A stretch of 42,242 nt of DNA from CAZJRB01 sp964547995 (GCA_964547995.1 CAZJRB010000064.1:1-42242); one strand, 5' to 3'. Counted from the first letter of the stretch, positions 7,585 through 16,901 are shown. The notes: generated by a model not told the origin, from the letters alone. Made by a program: numbers and translations.

Positions 7585-9120
7585 CTACTTTGTCGCCGTA
7601 TTCCGGAATTCCTCGACGCACCGCGCCCACTGCCCGGCCAACTCGCGAACCTTCTCGGGGTGCTTCGACGACAGATCGTTCGATTCGCAACGGTCTTTGC
7701 CGAGGTCGTAAAGCTCCCAACGCCCCTTCCTCCCGGCCGAGACGAGCTTCCAATCGCCGATGCGGATCGCCCGGTTGCCGGAATGGTACCAGAAGAGATA
7801 GTCGCGGCTTACGGCGTCGTCTTTCTTGAAGGCGGGCACAAGGCTCCGGCCGGGTGGCGTGGGAACCGGTTTGCCGTCCCACCCCTTCGGTGCCTGCCCG
7901 GCGGCCAGCTCCAGGATCGTCGGCGCCAGGTCGATCACGTGGCCCGGGTTGTGGCGCAACTCGCCCCGGGCGGCGATGCCGGCCGGCCAGTGGACGATCA
8001 GCGGCGTTGAAATCCCGCCCTCGTGGACCCAAATCTTGTGCCGCCTAAGCGGTGTGTTGGCCAGGTTCGACCAGCCCGGCTCGACGCACAGGTACGATCG
8101 CCAGGAGCCGGGCGGGGCCTTGGGGTCGTGGCCGTCGCCGCGCACGAGCCGTTCGGCACTGGCCCCGTTGTCGCTTAGAAAGAAGATCACCGTGTTGTCC
8201 AGCGCGTCCATCGCCCGGAGCTGGTCGAGCACCCGGCCGATCTCGCGGTCCATGCGGTCGATCATCGCGGCGTGGATCGCCATGTGGATCTGCCACCGCT
8301 CCTGTTCCTCCTTCGACAGATCGTTCCACGCCTCGGCCGCGGGGTCCCGGGCCGACAGCTCGCAGTTGATGATGCCCTGCTCTTTCATCCGTTTCCATCG
8401 CTGCCGGCGCAGCTCGTCCCACCCTTCGCCGTAGCGGCCGCGGTAACGGGCGATGTCCTCCTGCGGCGCGTGCAGCGGGAAGTGCGGGCAGGTGAACGCC
8501 AGGTAATGGAAAAACGGCTTCTTCGCGTGCTTCTCGGCGTGCTCCTTCAGACAGCGTATGGCATGGTCGGCGATGGCTGTGGTGGCGTAGTAACCGGTAT
8601 CCGGCTCGACCGGCGGCAGACGCTCATCGTTTTCATAGTGGACCCGCGGCGAGAAGAACCGGTCCTGGTCCTGCACCCAGTAGGAGCGGTCGAATCCGCC
8701 CTCGACCGGCTTGCCGTCGACGTGCCACTTGCCCGAGTGATAGGAGCGGTAGCCGGCGGGCTTCAGCATTTCCGGCAGCAGTCGTGCCCACGGCGGTCTC
8801 GAGCCGACCGGCAGCCCGGGCAGGGCATCGCGGCGGATTTGCTGGGCGTAGTAGCCGGTCAGGATGGCCCCCCGCGTGGGCCAGCATCGGGCCGTGTTGT
8901 AGAACTGCGTAAACCGCAGCCCCCCGTCCGCCAGCCGGTCGAGGTTCGGCGTCTCGATTTCCCCGCCGTAGCACCCCGCGTCCGAAAAGCCCATGTCATC
9001 GGCCAGGATGACCAAAAAATTCGGCTTCCGCGACTCCTCGGTCGCCTGCGCCGAGAACACCGCGAACATCACAAGGACCAATGCCCCCAGCCCTGTTTGC
9101 TTCAGAAGGTTATGCTGCAT
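7585..9120 (-). CDS. Secreted type I sulfatase, arylsulfatase-like (511 aa)
   Basis: Residues 1-26 form a signal peptide ending in SAQA. NFLVILADDMGFSD carries the metal-binding D41 and D42. The signature is CWPTRGAILTG, with Cys79 in the C-x-P-T-R variant recognised by formylglycine-forming enzymes. SGKWHVDG and FFLSDNGAS supply the other conserved active-site blocks. The length and the TPNLDRLADGGLRFTQFYNT segment fit arylsulfatase A-like enzymes acting on sulfated polysaccharides. The ATG at 9120 is preceded by GGGGAG with a 4-nt spacer; an upstream in-frame start at 9153 would spoil the signal peptide. It is probably transcribed with, or near, the sulfatase ending at 5930; no sulfatase-maturing enzyme is encoded in the window. 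Confidence 0.92.
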   Translation of the reverse strand: MQHNLLKQTGLGALVLVMFAVFSAQATEESRKPNFLVILADDMGFSDAGCYGGEIETPNLDRLADGGLRFTQFYNTARCWPTRGAILTGYYAQQIRRDALPGLPVGSRPPWARLLPEMLKPAGYRSYHSGKWHVDGKPVEGGFDRSYWVQDQDRFFSPRVHYENDERLPPVEPDTGYYATTAIADHAIRCLKEHAEKHAKKPFFHYLAFTCPHFPLHAPQEDIARYRGRYGEGWDELRRQRWKRMKEQGIINCELSARDPAAEAWNDLSKEEQERWQIHMAIHAAMIDRMDREIGRVLDQLRAMDALDNTVIFFLSDNGASAERLVRGDGHDPKAPPGSWRSYLCVEPGWSNLANTPLRRHKIWVHEGGISTPLIVHWPAGIAARGELRHNPGHVIDLAPTILELAAGQAPKGWDGKPVPTPPGRSLVPAFKKDDAVSRDYLFWYHSGNRAIRIGDWKLVSAGRKGRWELYDLGKDRCESNDLSSKHPEKVRELAGQWARCVEEFRNTATK

Positions 9121-9174
9121 CGTTCTCCCCGCAACCAAAGTAGGGAACGCCACGGCGGTCAGCAGCAGTCGCTC

Positions 9175-9528
9175 TCACGACACACCGGCCGCCAGTTCGT
9201 CGAGGGACATGTCCAGCGCCTGGGCGAGGCGGGCGGCCACCGAAAGCGTCGGTTCGTGTTCGTCTTGCTCGAGCTGCGAGAGATACTCCTGCGAGATATC
9301 CGCTGCCGCGGCCAAATCCGCCGGGGACTCGCTGCGGGCCTCGCGGGCAGCACGAATGCGCTGACCCAGCGTTGCCGCACCTGAGACAGCCGATTCTTGC
9401 TGCGCCGCCATGCGGGCACGGATACGGGCCTCCAAATCGGGCTTTTCCCGGGCGATCTCCTCGCGGACCGCGCGGTACTCGGCCGCTTCCTCCGGCGTAA
9501 GCGGGCGATCGCGAATGATGCGTTTCAT
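9175..9528 (-). CDS. XRE-family helix-turn-helix protein, probable antitoxin (117 aa)
   Basis: The C-terminal half carries a Cro/C1-type HTH: LGQRIRAAREARSESPADLA, then AADISQEYLSQLEQDEHEPT, then LSVAARLAQALDMSLDELA. The N-terminal half is charged and includes RPLTPEEAAEYRAVREEIA, which would wrap a partner protein. The start at 9528 is supported by AGGTGA 5-6 nt upstream. The gene follows a small BrnT-like toxin gene by 59 nt on the same strand, so it is read as that toxin's antitoxin and autorepressor. Classical BrnA antitoxins are ribbon-helix-helix proteins, so an XRE partner is a variant arrangement. Confidence 0.75.
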   Translation of the reverse strand: MKRIIRDRPLTPEEAAEYRAVREEIAREKPDLEARIRARMAAQQESAVSGAATLGQRIRAAREARSESPADLAAAADISQEYLSQLEQDEHEPTLSVAARLAQALDMSLDELAAGVS

Positions 9529-9587
9529 GGCTATCACCTAGTGGGAACTCTGGTGGCGGTTCCTGCAACATTTAGAGAAATGCCCCA

Positions 9588-9842
9588 TCACAACTCGACC
9601 TCAAAGGCGGTGACGGGGTAGACTGTCACCTCGTCGATTTCCTCGTACACCACGGCGATTACCCGACCGGTGCTCGTGCGGCCGAAGGCGATCGGTCGGC
9701 CCGAGGACCGACTCGACTCGATGCCATCCGGGTTCAAGAGCACTTCCTCAACCTCCTCTCTGGTGATCCCGTGTTCGGCGACGTGCTGGACGTTCCCTGC
9801 TGGATCGTCTTCCATGTCCCAGATAGTGCTCGTGTAACCCAT
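9588..9842 (-). CDS. BrnT-like / DUF4258-like putative toxin (84 aa)
   Basis: The sequence MGYTSTIWDMEDDPAGNVQHVAEHGITREEVEEVLLNPDG has the BrnT-like order of a WD..DP..N..H..EHGI.-.EEVEEVL block, followed by two short beta strands (RPIAFGRTSTGRVIAVVYEEI and EVTVYPVTAFE) typical of RelE-fold ribonucleases. The predicted role is an mRNA-cleaving toxin held inactive by the downstream XRE protein. The ATG at 9842 is preceded by GGCGGGG; an earlier in-frame start at 9932 lacks this. BrnT-type confidence is moderate, because similar small DUF4258 proteins are also found without toxin activity. Confidence 0.65.
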   Translation of the reverse strand: MGYTSTIWDMEDDPAGNVQHVAEHGITREEVEEVLLNPDGIESSRSSGRPIAFGRTSTGRVIAVVYEEIDEVTVYPVTAFEVEL

Positions 9843-9958
9843 GGTCCCCGCCGGAGTTTCGACACAAGCAGTATAGCACGGCCACGGCGATAAGGCAACA
9901 CCCCGTCGCCGCCAACAATAGCCATCTTGCAAGACCTGATTGCAGCTACGGGGTCTGC

Positions 9959-12724
9959 CTAGTGCAGCGACGGCTCGACGACCTCGCCGCGGGCTTGGGC
10001 CTGGGCGTCTTCGTAGGCGCCGAGGAACTCGGAGTTGCTGTCCAGCCAGAGCGTGATGCGGTGGAAGTCCTCCGGCGAGAGGTTTACGCCGTAGTGGTCC
10101 TTGGTGAGGTACTTCATAAGCGGCGCCGCCTTTGCGCCGAACTTGCCGGGGATCGTTCGGGCGCCGCCGTGGACGCCGTCGTTGATCGAGCCGTTGCGGA
10201 CGTTGAAGTAGAAGCCGTACTTCTTCGCAAGGTTGTTATACGACGTGGTGAACCCGCCCTTGCCGATGTCCCCGGTCAAGTCCAGGGCCTTCTTCTCGCG
10301 GTGGCACTCGACACAGTTGCGGTCGAGCGCGCCCTGCACCAGCCGGGGATAGTTGAACGGGTTCGAGCCGGAGACGTCGGGCTCGATCTTCGAGGGGGGC
10401 CTCAGCATGGCCAGCGGCGTGCGCGTCGGGACGTTCGGCGGGCGGTGTTTCAGTTCGTGGCAACCCTGGCAGGTCAGCTTTTCGCCCGGGTGGACGTAGG
10501 TTACCGAACGCATCGACTGGACGGCCAGGCCGTCCTTATCGAGTGCCTGGAAGTAGATCGCCTTGCCGACGGGGGCCTCGAAGAAGATGCTGCCGTCCTC
10601 TTCGACCGGCACCGTGCCGAGCACGGCCCGGGCGTTCGTCTGATCGGCCACGCCGATCCGCGGCCGGTTGGGCGGGGCGGTTGTCTTCGGCAGGAGCTGG
10701 ATCACCCGAAGATCGGTGATCTTCGTGCCCTCGGGCCACTGGAAATCGCCGTCGTAAATGTTCATAACGGCAATCGTGGCGAGCCGCTCGCCGTGGATCT
10801 TCTTGGCCTTGGCGGTTTGCGTGGTCGCTTCGGGGATCACCGGCGGTTTCTTCCGCGGCCGCAGCGGGATCGGGCTGAGGCACCGGATCGACTCGTCGCG
10901 GTAGATCAATTCCTTGTTCCCCTCGCGGTCGATCCAATAGAGGGCGTGGTTGCGGGCATTCGGATCGTACACGCACAGATAGTCGTCCTCGCTCAGCGGC
11001 CAGGCGGTTGCGTACTGCTCCTTCGCCTTTCCGCGACCGGTCGATTCGGGAAAGGGGACCTCGGGCGTCAGTCGCGTAAGTTGCGCCATCGCCCGGTCGT
11101 CCTCGATCCGCTGGTCGATCAGTACGAGCGACCCGAACGCGTGGCCGTGATGGGCGGCCGCCGTGGCCACGTACTTGTTCGAGTTGGGGATCGCCCGGAT
11201 GCTCATCTCCATCCAAGGCCGAGTCTCGCGCCGCTCCGGATAGTTCCCATGATACGAGCGCGGGTCGCGGCCGTCGGGGTAGCTGAGCCAGATGTGATGG
11301 GCGACGTTCGTGTCGCGGTCGACGTAGTCCCAGCGGGTGTAAACGATCATACCGTCGTTGTTGACGCTGGGGTGCCATTCGTGCGTTTCATGGTAGCTCA
11401 GGCAGATGATGTCGCTTCCGTCGGGTTCCATCGAGAAGACCGTATAAACCGGGCAATGCCGGCCGCACCGCAGGTAGCCGCCGCGGCGCAAGGTGGTAAA
11501 CGCAATCCGCCCGTTCGGCAGGAAACACGGATCGAAGTCGTCCCAGGCCCCGTCGGTCAGTTGCACAAGCCCGGTGCCGTCGGCGTTGCACTTGAAGATG
11601 TGGTAGCAGAACTCGGGCTCCCAGGTGTAGGTCTTCTTGGCCTTGCACTCGCTGTAGGCGAACAGGATGGTCTTTCCGTCGTAGGAGACCTCGGGCGAGA
11701 GGAACGAGCCGGAGTCGAGCTTCTGTCCTTTGAGGCGGCCGCCAGCGACGACGGAGTTTTCCAGCAGGTTTTCGAGTTTCGGCTCGGGGCCGAAGGGATC
11801 GTGTAGGACGAAAAGCCCGCCGCCCGGTTTGGCGTTGCAGCCGTAATACTGGTCGCACATGTGGTACGGCCCGCCGGCGTCGTGGCGTTTGATGAACAAC
11901 AGCTTGTCGATGTCCTTGAGTTTCGGGTTGGCAAACGCGATCTTCCGCAGGATCGCGTTCGATTCTTCGGGTTTCACCCCAGCAGCGTTCTTTTCCATCG
12001 CGGCGAGTTCGTCGGCCAGCGAGTCGAGTTGCTTCGAGCCGCCCTGGTTGCGGAGCCGCTCGAGCAAAGCCCGGGCACGGGCGAGCGCGTCGCTTGGCGA
12101 GTTGCTTGCCGGTCTCGCAGCGGGCGGCAGCACCGGGGCACCACCCGCGTAGGCTAATGCGTGCTGCTTGTCGCCGAGCGTGCCGGGAAACGAGTGCGGC
12201 CCGACGCTCTTCTGATCGGCCGGGCGCTTCAGGGCGATGTTCTTCTTCGGATCGTCCTTGGCGTAGACCTCGACTTCATCCAGCGCAAAGGAGCAGTTCC
12301 CCGGCACATGGAGCCGGACGATTCGCGCCGCCACGTTCTTGTCTTTCAGATCGACCACCAGCGGCTTCTTTTCCTTGACGCCGTAGAAGGTCTGGCCGTT
12401 GTGCTGGTAGACCTGTTTGAACTCCTTGCAGGCGTCGTCGCCGTCGGCGCTGGCGACGAGCACCTGGATGCGGCTGGTCCGCCCCGCGCAATTGCTGTCG
12501 GTCCGGTTGAAGACGACCACCCGGTCGAGCTGATACGCCTTGCCGAGGTCGACCTGCCACCAGGGATCCTTTTCCTTGCTGGCAGTGTGGAATCCCCAGC
12601 GTCCATTCTTGATTCCGTCACAACCGCCGGCGGCGTCTTCGCTGGTGGTTACGGCCCGAACAGCCGAGGCAACGGCAAAGAAAGAGAACGTGCAAGCCAG
12701 CAAGATCAGCAAACAGCGTCTCAT
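9959..12724 (-). CDS. Secreted haem/beta-propeller protein with N-terminal discoidin-like domain, HZS-alpha-related (921 aa)
   Basis: A signal peptide covers residues 1-24. Residues about 30-175 resemble an F5/8 type C (discoidin) domain: DPWWQVDLGKAYQLDRVVVFNR and RIVRLHVPG. A helical linker leads to a propeller (about 290-640) with PD40/TolB-like blades such as SPEVSYDGKTILFAYS and PCFLPNGRIAFTT. Near the C-terminus are two haem c sites, CQGCH (752-756) and CVECH (804-808). This order is that of the family related to the hydrazine synthase alpha subunit, widespread in planctomycetes that do not perform anammox. With only two CxxCH and no HzsB/HzsC genes beside it, hydrazine synthesis is not indicated; a periplasmic redox or carbohydrate-binding role is inferred. 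The gene following on the same strand is a related protein. Confidence 0.82.
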   Translation of the reverse strand: MRRCLLILLACTFSFFAVASAVRAVTTSEDAAGGCDGIKNGRWGFHTASKEKDPWWQVDLGKAYQLDRVVVFNRTDSNCAGRTSRIQVLVASADGDDACKEFKQVYQHNGQTFYGVKEKKPLVVDLKDKNVAARIVRLHVPGNCSFALDEVEVYAKDDPKKNIALKRPADQKSVGPHSFPGTLGDKQHALAYAGGAPVLPPAARPASNSPSDALARARALLERLRNQGGSKQLDSLADELAAMEKNAAGVKPEESNAILRKIAFANPKLKDIDKLLFIKRHDAGGPYHMCDQYYGCNAKPGGGLFVLHDPFGPEPKLENLLENSVVAGGRLKGQKLDSGSFLSPEVSYDGKTILFAYSECKAKKTYTWEPEFCYHIFKCNADGTGLVQLTDGAWDDFDPCFLPNGRIAFTTLRRGGYLRCGRHCPVYTVFSMEPDGSDIICLSYHETHEWHPSVNNDGMIVYTRWDYVDRDTNVAHHIWLSYPDGRDPRSYHGNYPERRETRPWMEMSIRAIPNSNKYVATAAAHHGHAFGSLVLIDQRIEDDRAMAQLTRLTPEVPFPESTGRGKAKEQYATAWPLSEDDYLCVYDPNARNHALYWIDREGNKELIYRDESIRCLSPIPLRPRKKPPVIPEATTQTAKAKKIHGERLATIAVMNIYDGDFQWPEGTKITDLRVIQLLPKTTAPPNRPRIGVADQTNARAVLGTVPVEEDGSIFFEAPVGKAIYFQALDKDGLAVQSMRSVTYVHPGEKLTCQGCHELKHRPPNVPTRTPLAMLRPPSKIEPDVSGSNPFNYPRLVQGALDRNCVECHREKKALDLTGDIGKGGFTTSYNNLAKKYGFYFNVRNGSINDGVHGGARTIPGKFGAKAAPLMKYLTKDHYGVNLSPEDFHRITLWLDSNSEFLGAYEDAQAQARGEVVEPSLH

Positions 12725-12750
12725 GGCTCAATACTCCTTGGTTCATCGTA

Positions 12751-12816
12751 GGACAGGTTTGTAACCTGTCCGGGATGGGTCGTAAACGTGGCCAGGACGG
12801 GTTGCAAACCCGTCCT
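12751..12816. repeat. Two adjacent perfect hairpins forming an inverted pair
   Basis: GGACAGGTT (12751-12759) pairs with AACCTGTCC (12763-12771). AGGACGGGTT (12794-12803) pairs with AACCCGTCCT (12807-12816). The outer ends GTAGGAC and GTCCTAC are also complementary, so the whole unit is an inverted pair of hairpins. It lies between the two haem/propeller genes. Confidence 0.85.
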
Positions 12817-12863
12817 ACTTCGCCATTTATTATAGCCGGTCCCCCAAGGGTTGGGAAGACACG

Positions 12864-15227
12864 TCACCGGCCATCCGGCCGATAGTAAAACGAATCCCAG
12901 TAGGCCCGATCCACCGCGTAGATGTCGACAGGGTCGTCCGGTTTCAGATCCTTGGGCAGGAACCCGAACCGCTGCATCTCGCGGATGTAGTGCTCGTTGG
13001 GGCGGAAGCCGGGCATGTCGAAACGTTTGTCTTTCTGCAACCGCGCGTGGGCGTCGCGAATTGCGCCGAGGATCGCCTTATAGTCAGGGTCGTTGGTGTC
13101 CTTGAAGATGGGGTCCTTGCAGAGCTGCAACCCGCCGGCCGACTTGCCCAACGGGGCCGTCAGCGCGAGCGACTTCGCCGGCCGCGAGATGTTGCAGAAC
13201 GTCGGGGAGTAGGCCCCTTTGCCCTTGTGGCAACTGCCGCACCGCTTCTGGATCACGCCACCGGGCAGATGGACCGGGTAAAACCCGCACCCCAGCGACG
13301 CGTACGTGCCGGGGTACGTCGCGCTGGTCTCGATCCAGAGCCGGACCATCTTCGTCTCGTGCGGCGAGAGCTTCACATCGTAGTGGCTCCCGTCGATCAG
13401 TTTCATCAACCGGCTGGTCGAGCTGCCGGTGGTGCGCGGCGGGCGGTTGCCGTAGGGCTGGTTGCGACCGTCGGCGACCAGCCCGAACCGATTCATGGCC
13501 CAGTAGCTCATCGTGTAGCGTGCGGTCTTGTCGCCGGTCAGGTCGCACTTGCCGTCGCGGCGGTCGGCGTTGTGGCATTTCACACAATGCTTGTCGAGGA
13601 TCGGCTGGATGTCGCGGGGGAAGTCGAACACCTTCGGCACGTCGGAGATCGGTTCGACTTTGCTCGGAGGTCGACGCAAGGCCAGCAGGTCGGTGTCGAT
13701 CTGCCGGGGCGTCTTGACCCGCTGCTCGTGGCAGCCGACGCAGCTTGTCGTCTCGCCCGGCTGGAGGATCAAGAAGCTGTGCATCCGTTTGACCGGCTTG
13801 TCGTTCTCATCGAGCGCAACGAAGAAGAGTGACTGCAAGGCTGGCAACTCCGCGTAGGCCGACCCGTCCGGCTCGACCGGCACCGTGCCGACCAGCTCCG
13901 CCAGGGTGAACGATCCGCCGATCGTCAACGGTTCCATCCCGCCGGAGAAATTGACCGGCTTGGGAAGCTGCGACATCACCAGCAGCTTCTTGATCTCCCC
14001 CGGCTCGACGCCGTCCATCTTCCGGCCGTCGCGGATGTCTTCGAGGATCAGCCGGCCGGTCGGGGCCGTAAGATTCGTGCGGTCGGGGATGATCTTCTCC
14101 CGCTGCCGCGGACGCAACGGCCGCGGCTCGTGGACCTCGAACCGCTTCTCGCTATCCGGCAGACGGTAGACCAATTCCGTCTCGCCCCGGCCGTTCATCA
14201 CGAAGATGCCCTGCCGCTGGGCCACGAGAAAGCAGTCTTCGCTCAGGGCGTAGGGATCCTTCCAGTGCGACTGCTTGCTGACGTTTCGCGAAAACGACCT
14301 TTCGTCCGGCCCCATTCGGGGATCGATCACCGAGACAAAGCCGTAGTGTTCCGGGCGGCCGTGGCCGGGCGAAAACGACGCGACTACCTTGTTCGTGCCC
14401 GGAATCGGCTTCGCGTCGAGCATGGCAATCCCGCCGTGCATGTTGCCGAAGTAGGCCATCTGCCCGGTGCCGTCGGGGTTCATCGTCCAAAGGTGGTGGA
14501 AATGGACCTGGCTCCGGTCGACGTACTCCCACCGCATGTAAAGCACGCGGCCGTCGGGCAGCATCCACGGCGTGTTGTCGTGGTCGATGTTGCTCGAAAG
14601 GATGCGGATGTTGCCGCCGTCGGCGTCGCACCGGTAGAGCGTTGCGACGCGGGTGTGCCAGCAATTGACGAACCGCCGGCAACGCGACGAGCAGAACACG
14701 ATCGAGCCGTCGGGGCAGTAGGTCGGCTCAATGTCGTCGTCCGGGCCGTCGGTCAGTTGCTTCAGACCGGTGCCGTCGACGTTGATCTCGTAGAGGTGGA
14801 AGGGATGTTCACCGCCCCTGCGATACGAGAAGAGGATCTTCTTGCCGTCGTAGTACACTTGGGGGTCGCGGATGCCGCCCTTGGAATCGGCGAAGATTAC
14901 GTTCAGCTCGCCGGTGCGGAGATTGAAGCGGCAGAGCCGCCCGCCTTCGCCGTAGCCCCAGCAGACGCCGTCTTCGTCCACCTTGTACGCCCGGCCCCGC
15001 TGCAACGGGCTGGCGTAGTTGCCGAAGGTCACGTACCAGTGATCGCGGCCGGGCACCCGAACGGCAAAGATAATCTCGTCGATACCCTGCATCGGGCCTT
15101 CGAGAAACTTTGCCAACATCGGGCCTCGCTGGTACTCCGCGTTTGCCGCGCCGGGCGGGATCGAAGCGAAAGCGGCCGCAAGAGCCAGCGAGAGTGCTAC
15201 AAGGCGTATTCGGCGGGTCGTGTTCAT
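12864..15227 (-). CDS. Secreted triple-CxxCH beta-propeller protein, HZS-alpha-related (787 aa)
   Basis: The signal peptide (residues 1-31, ending near AANA) is followed at once by a propeller with PD40/TolB-like blades (KILFSYRRGGEHPFHLYEI, PTYCPDGSIVFCSSRCRR). There is no discoidin domain, unlike its neighbour. Three haem c sites are visible: CVGCH (496-500), CVKCH (548-552) and CGSCH (663-667). The C-terminus is cytochrome-like and long (KDLKPDDPVDIYAVDRAYW). Its closest relatives should be the same HZS-alpha-related family as the neighbour; the role is again a periplasmic multihaem redox protein by inference. The ATG at 15227 is preceded by AGGGAGG; the frame is open upstream to 15410 but without a signal peptide. 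Confidence 0.82.
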   Translation of the reverse strand: MNTTRRIRLVALSLALAAAFASIPPGAANAEYQRGPMLAKFLEGPMQGIDEIIFAVRVPGRDHWYVTFGNYASPLQRGRAYKVDEDGVCWGYGEGGRLCRFNLRTGELNVIFADSKGGIRDPQVYYDGKKILFSYRRGGEHPFHLYEINVDGTGLKQLTDGPDDDIEPTYCPDGSIVFCSSRCRRFVNCWHTRVATLYRCDADGGNIRILSSNIDHDNTPWMLPDGRVLYMRWEYVDRSQVHFHHLWTMNPDGTGQMAYFGNMHGGIAMLDAKPIPGTNKVVASFSPGHGRPEHYGFVSVIDPRMGPDERSFSRNVSKQSHWKDPYALSEDCFLVAQRQGIFVMNGRGETELVYRLPDSEKRFEVHEPRPLRPRQREKIIPDRTNLTAPTGRLILEDIRDGRKMDGVEPGEIKKLLVMSQLPKPVNFSGGMEPLTIGGSFTLAELVGTVPVEPDGSAYAELPALQSLFFVALDENDKPVKRMHSFLILQPGETTSCVGCHEQRVKTPRQIDTDLLALRRPPSKVEPISDVPKVFDFPRDIQPILDKHCVKCHNADRRDGKCDLTGDKTARYTMSYWAMNRFGLVADGRNQPYGNRPPRTTGSSTSRLMKLIDGSHYDVKLSPHETKMVRLWIETSATYPGTYASLGCGFYPVHLPGGVIQKRCGSCHKGKGAYSPTFCNISRPAKSLALTAPLGKSAGGLQLCKDPIFKDTNDPDYKAILGAIRDAHARLQKDKRFDMPGFRPNEHYIREMQRFGFLPKDLKPDDPVDIYAVDRAYWDSFYYRPDGR

Positions 15228-15467
15228 GTTGCCGGCCTCCCTGGCGGGATGATAGTGAAGCGAGCAGGCAGGACGAACCGCCGGTTTCGTGACGGTTCTT
15301 CGATTAGTATAATGAATCCGACCGCCCGGTGGAAGAGTTTGACCGGTAGTTTGAAGTAAACTTGGCAATTTGGGAAATCTGCGTCCGGCGGGGCGATGCC
15401 AACCACACATTTAGCGGGGTGGCAACGCTGCCTCGTGGCGTTTTGTTGGACAATAGCCTTTTTTCTC

Positions 15468-15552
15468 ATAAAGCTGCGACCGGCGGTCGCGCCGAACGCG
15501 GCTCGCGGCGGTTTCGCGCAACGCTTGGCGCGACCACCGGTCGCGGCTTTAT
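15468..15552. repeat. 26-bp inverted repeat of the GCGACC-GGTCGC family, intergenic
   Basis: The arms at 15468-15493 and 15527-15552 are inverted copies, with 2 differences from the perfect pair at 22751-22830. Each arm contains its own palindrome (GCGACC...GGTCGC). The element fills most of the 347-nt gap 15228-15575 between the divergent genes at 12864-15227 and 15576-16901. The right arm ends only 8 nt before the GGAG used by the GH10 gene. Confidence 0.85.
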
Positions 15553-15575
15553 GACTGACTCACAGGAGACTCGCC

Positions 15576-16901
15576 ATGATTGATCACTCGAAATCCGTTC
15601 GCACGCTAGTAGCCGTCGCTGCCCTACTGGCAACATCGACTGCCGCCTTGGCCGCGTCTGGTGAAGAGCTACTGGCCGGGGCCGACCAGCGGATCGAAAA
15701 ACACCGCAAGGCCGATGCGGTGATCAGCGTTGTTGACGCTTCTGGAAAGCCCGTGCCGGGCGCAAAAGTGCAAACCGAGCAGACGAACCATGCATTTCTC
15801 TTCGGCTGCAACATCTACCGATGGGGGCGCATCGACGACGAGAAGCTCGAAGCCGCGTACCGCGACCGGTTCGCCGAGTTGCTCAACTACGCCACGGTGG
15901 CGTTCTACTGGCCCAGTTATGAACGACAGCGGGGAAAACCCGACCACCCCTACGCTAAGCGGGTCGCCCAGTGGTGCAAAGAACACAACATCGCTACAAA
16001 GGGACATCCCCTAGCCTGGAACTACTCTGATCCCGCATGGCTGCCCGACGACCCCGATGAAATCTATCGCCTGCAACTCGCCCGGATCGACGATTGCGTC
16101 AAGCGTTTCGCCGGCTTGATCGACCGCTGGGACGTCGTCAACGAGGCGACCCACTTCGACCGCAAGGACTTTATCGAACGCCGGGCGCCGAAGTTCAGCG
16201 CGATGTGGAAGAAGTACGGGCGGATCGAGTTCACCCGCGCGTGTTTCGTGGAAGCCCGAAAGGCCAACCCAAAAGCGACGCTGCTGATCAACGACTACCG
16301 CACCGATCCGGCCTACGAGGGGATCATCAAGGGCCTGGTCGACGCCGACGGCCGGCGGCTCTACGACGTGATCGGCATCCAGAGCCACATGCACGGCGGG
16401 GCCTGGTCGAACGAGAAGATCTGGGAGGTGTGCGAGCGTTTCGCGAAGTTCGGCGTGCCGCTGCACTTCACCGAGACGACGATCCTTTCGGGCCACCGCG
16501 GCTGGCGCGGTCCCGCCGACGGCGAGTGGGCCTCTACGCCCGACGGCGAGAAGTACCAGGCCCGCGAGGTCGTCCGCTTCTACACGATGCTCTTCTCCCA
16601 CCCGACGGTCGAAGCGATCACCTGGTGGGACTTCAGCGACCAGGGCTCCTGGAAGCGGGCCCCCGCCGGGTTCATCCGAAAAGACATGACCCCGAAACCG
16701 GCGTATGACGAGTTGAAGAAGCTGATCAAGGGCAAATGGTGGACGAAGAAAACCATCGAAACCGACAAGGACGGCAAAGCCACCTTCCGCGGGTTTCTCG
16801 GCGATTACCGCGTAACGGTCACCGCCGGTGACAAAACGGAAACGAAAGACTTCGTCCTTGCGAGAGACAAGGACAACCGTTGGGAAATTGCTTCGCGGTA
16901 G
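15576..16901 (+). CDS. Secreted GH10 endo-1,4-beta-xylanase-like hydrolase (441 aa)
   Basis: A signal peptide (residues 1-27, ending LAASG) precedes a short beta-sandwich-like segment (DAVISVVDASGKPVPGAKV). The catalytic barrel has the GH10 motifs in order: TKGHPLAWN, RWDVVNEA with the acid/base Glu190, and LHFTETTI with the nucleophile Glu300. The ITWWDFSD motif closes the barrel. GH10 enzymes cleave beta-1,4-xylan or related xylo-oligosaccharides. The C-terminal 70 residues (GKWWTKKTIETDKDGKATFRG) form a separate strand-rich extension. The start is set by AGGAG before the ATG at 15576. It stands alone, divergent from the haem/propeller genes, and extends the polysaccharide theme of the sulfatases. 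Confidence 0.92.
   Translation: MIDHSKSVRTLVAVAALLATSTAALAASGEELLAGADQRIEKHRKADAVISVVDASGKPVPGAKVQTEQTNHAFLFGCNIYRWGRIDDEKLEAAYRDRFAELLNYATVAFYWPSYERQRGKPDHPYAKRVAQWCKEHNIATKGHPLAWNYSDPAWLPDDPDEIYRLQLARIDDCVKRFAGLIDRWDVVNEATHFDRKDFIERRAPKFSAMWKKYGRIEFTRACFVEARKANPKATLLINDYRTDPAYEGIIKGLVDADGRRLYDVIGIQSHMHGGAWSNEKIWEVCERFAKFGVPLHFTETTILSGHRGWRGPADGEWASTPDGEKYQAREVVRFYTMLFSHPTVEAITWWDFSDQGSWKRAPAGFIRKDMTPKPAYDELKKLIKGKWWTKKTIETDKDGKATFRGFLGDYRVTVTAGDKTETKDFVLARDKDNRWEIASR

Noticed and set aside
9962..11806. 614-residue plus-strand open frame antisense to the haem/propeller gene
   Set aside because: It is the shadow of the minus-strand gene, which carries the signal peptide and CxxCH sites.
9959..15227. 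Reading the haem/propeller genes as true hydrazine synthase and thus an anammox organism
   Set aside because: Only the alpha-subunit-like architecture is present, no beta/gamma subunit or hydrazine dehydrogenase genes appear, and such proteins are widespread in non-anammox planctomycetes.
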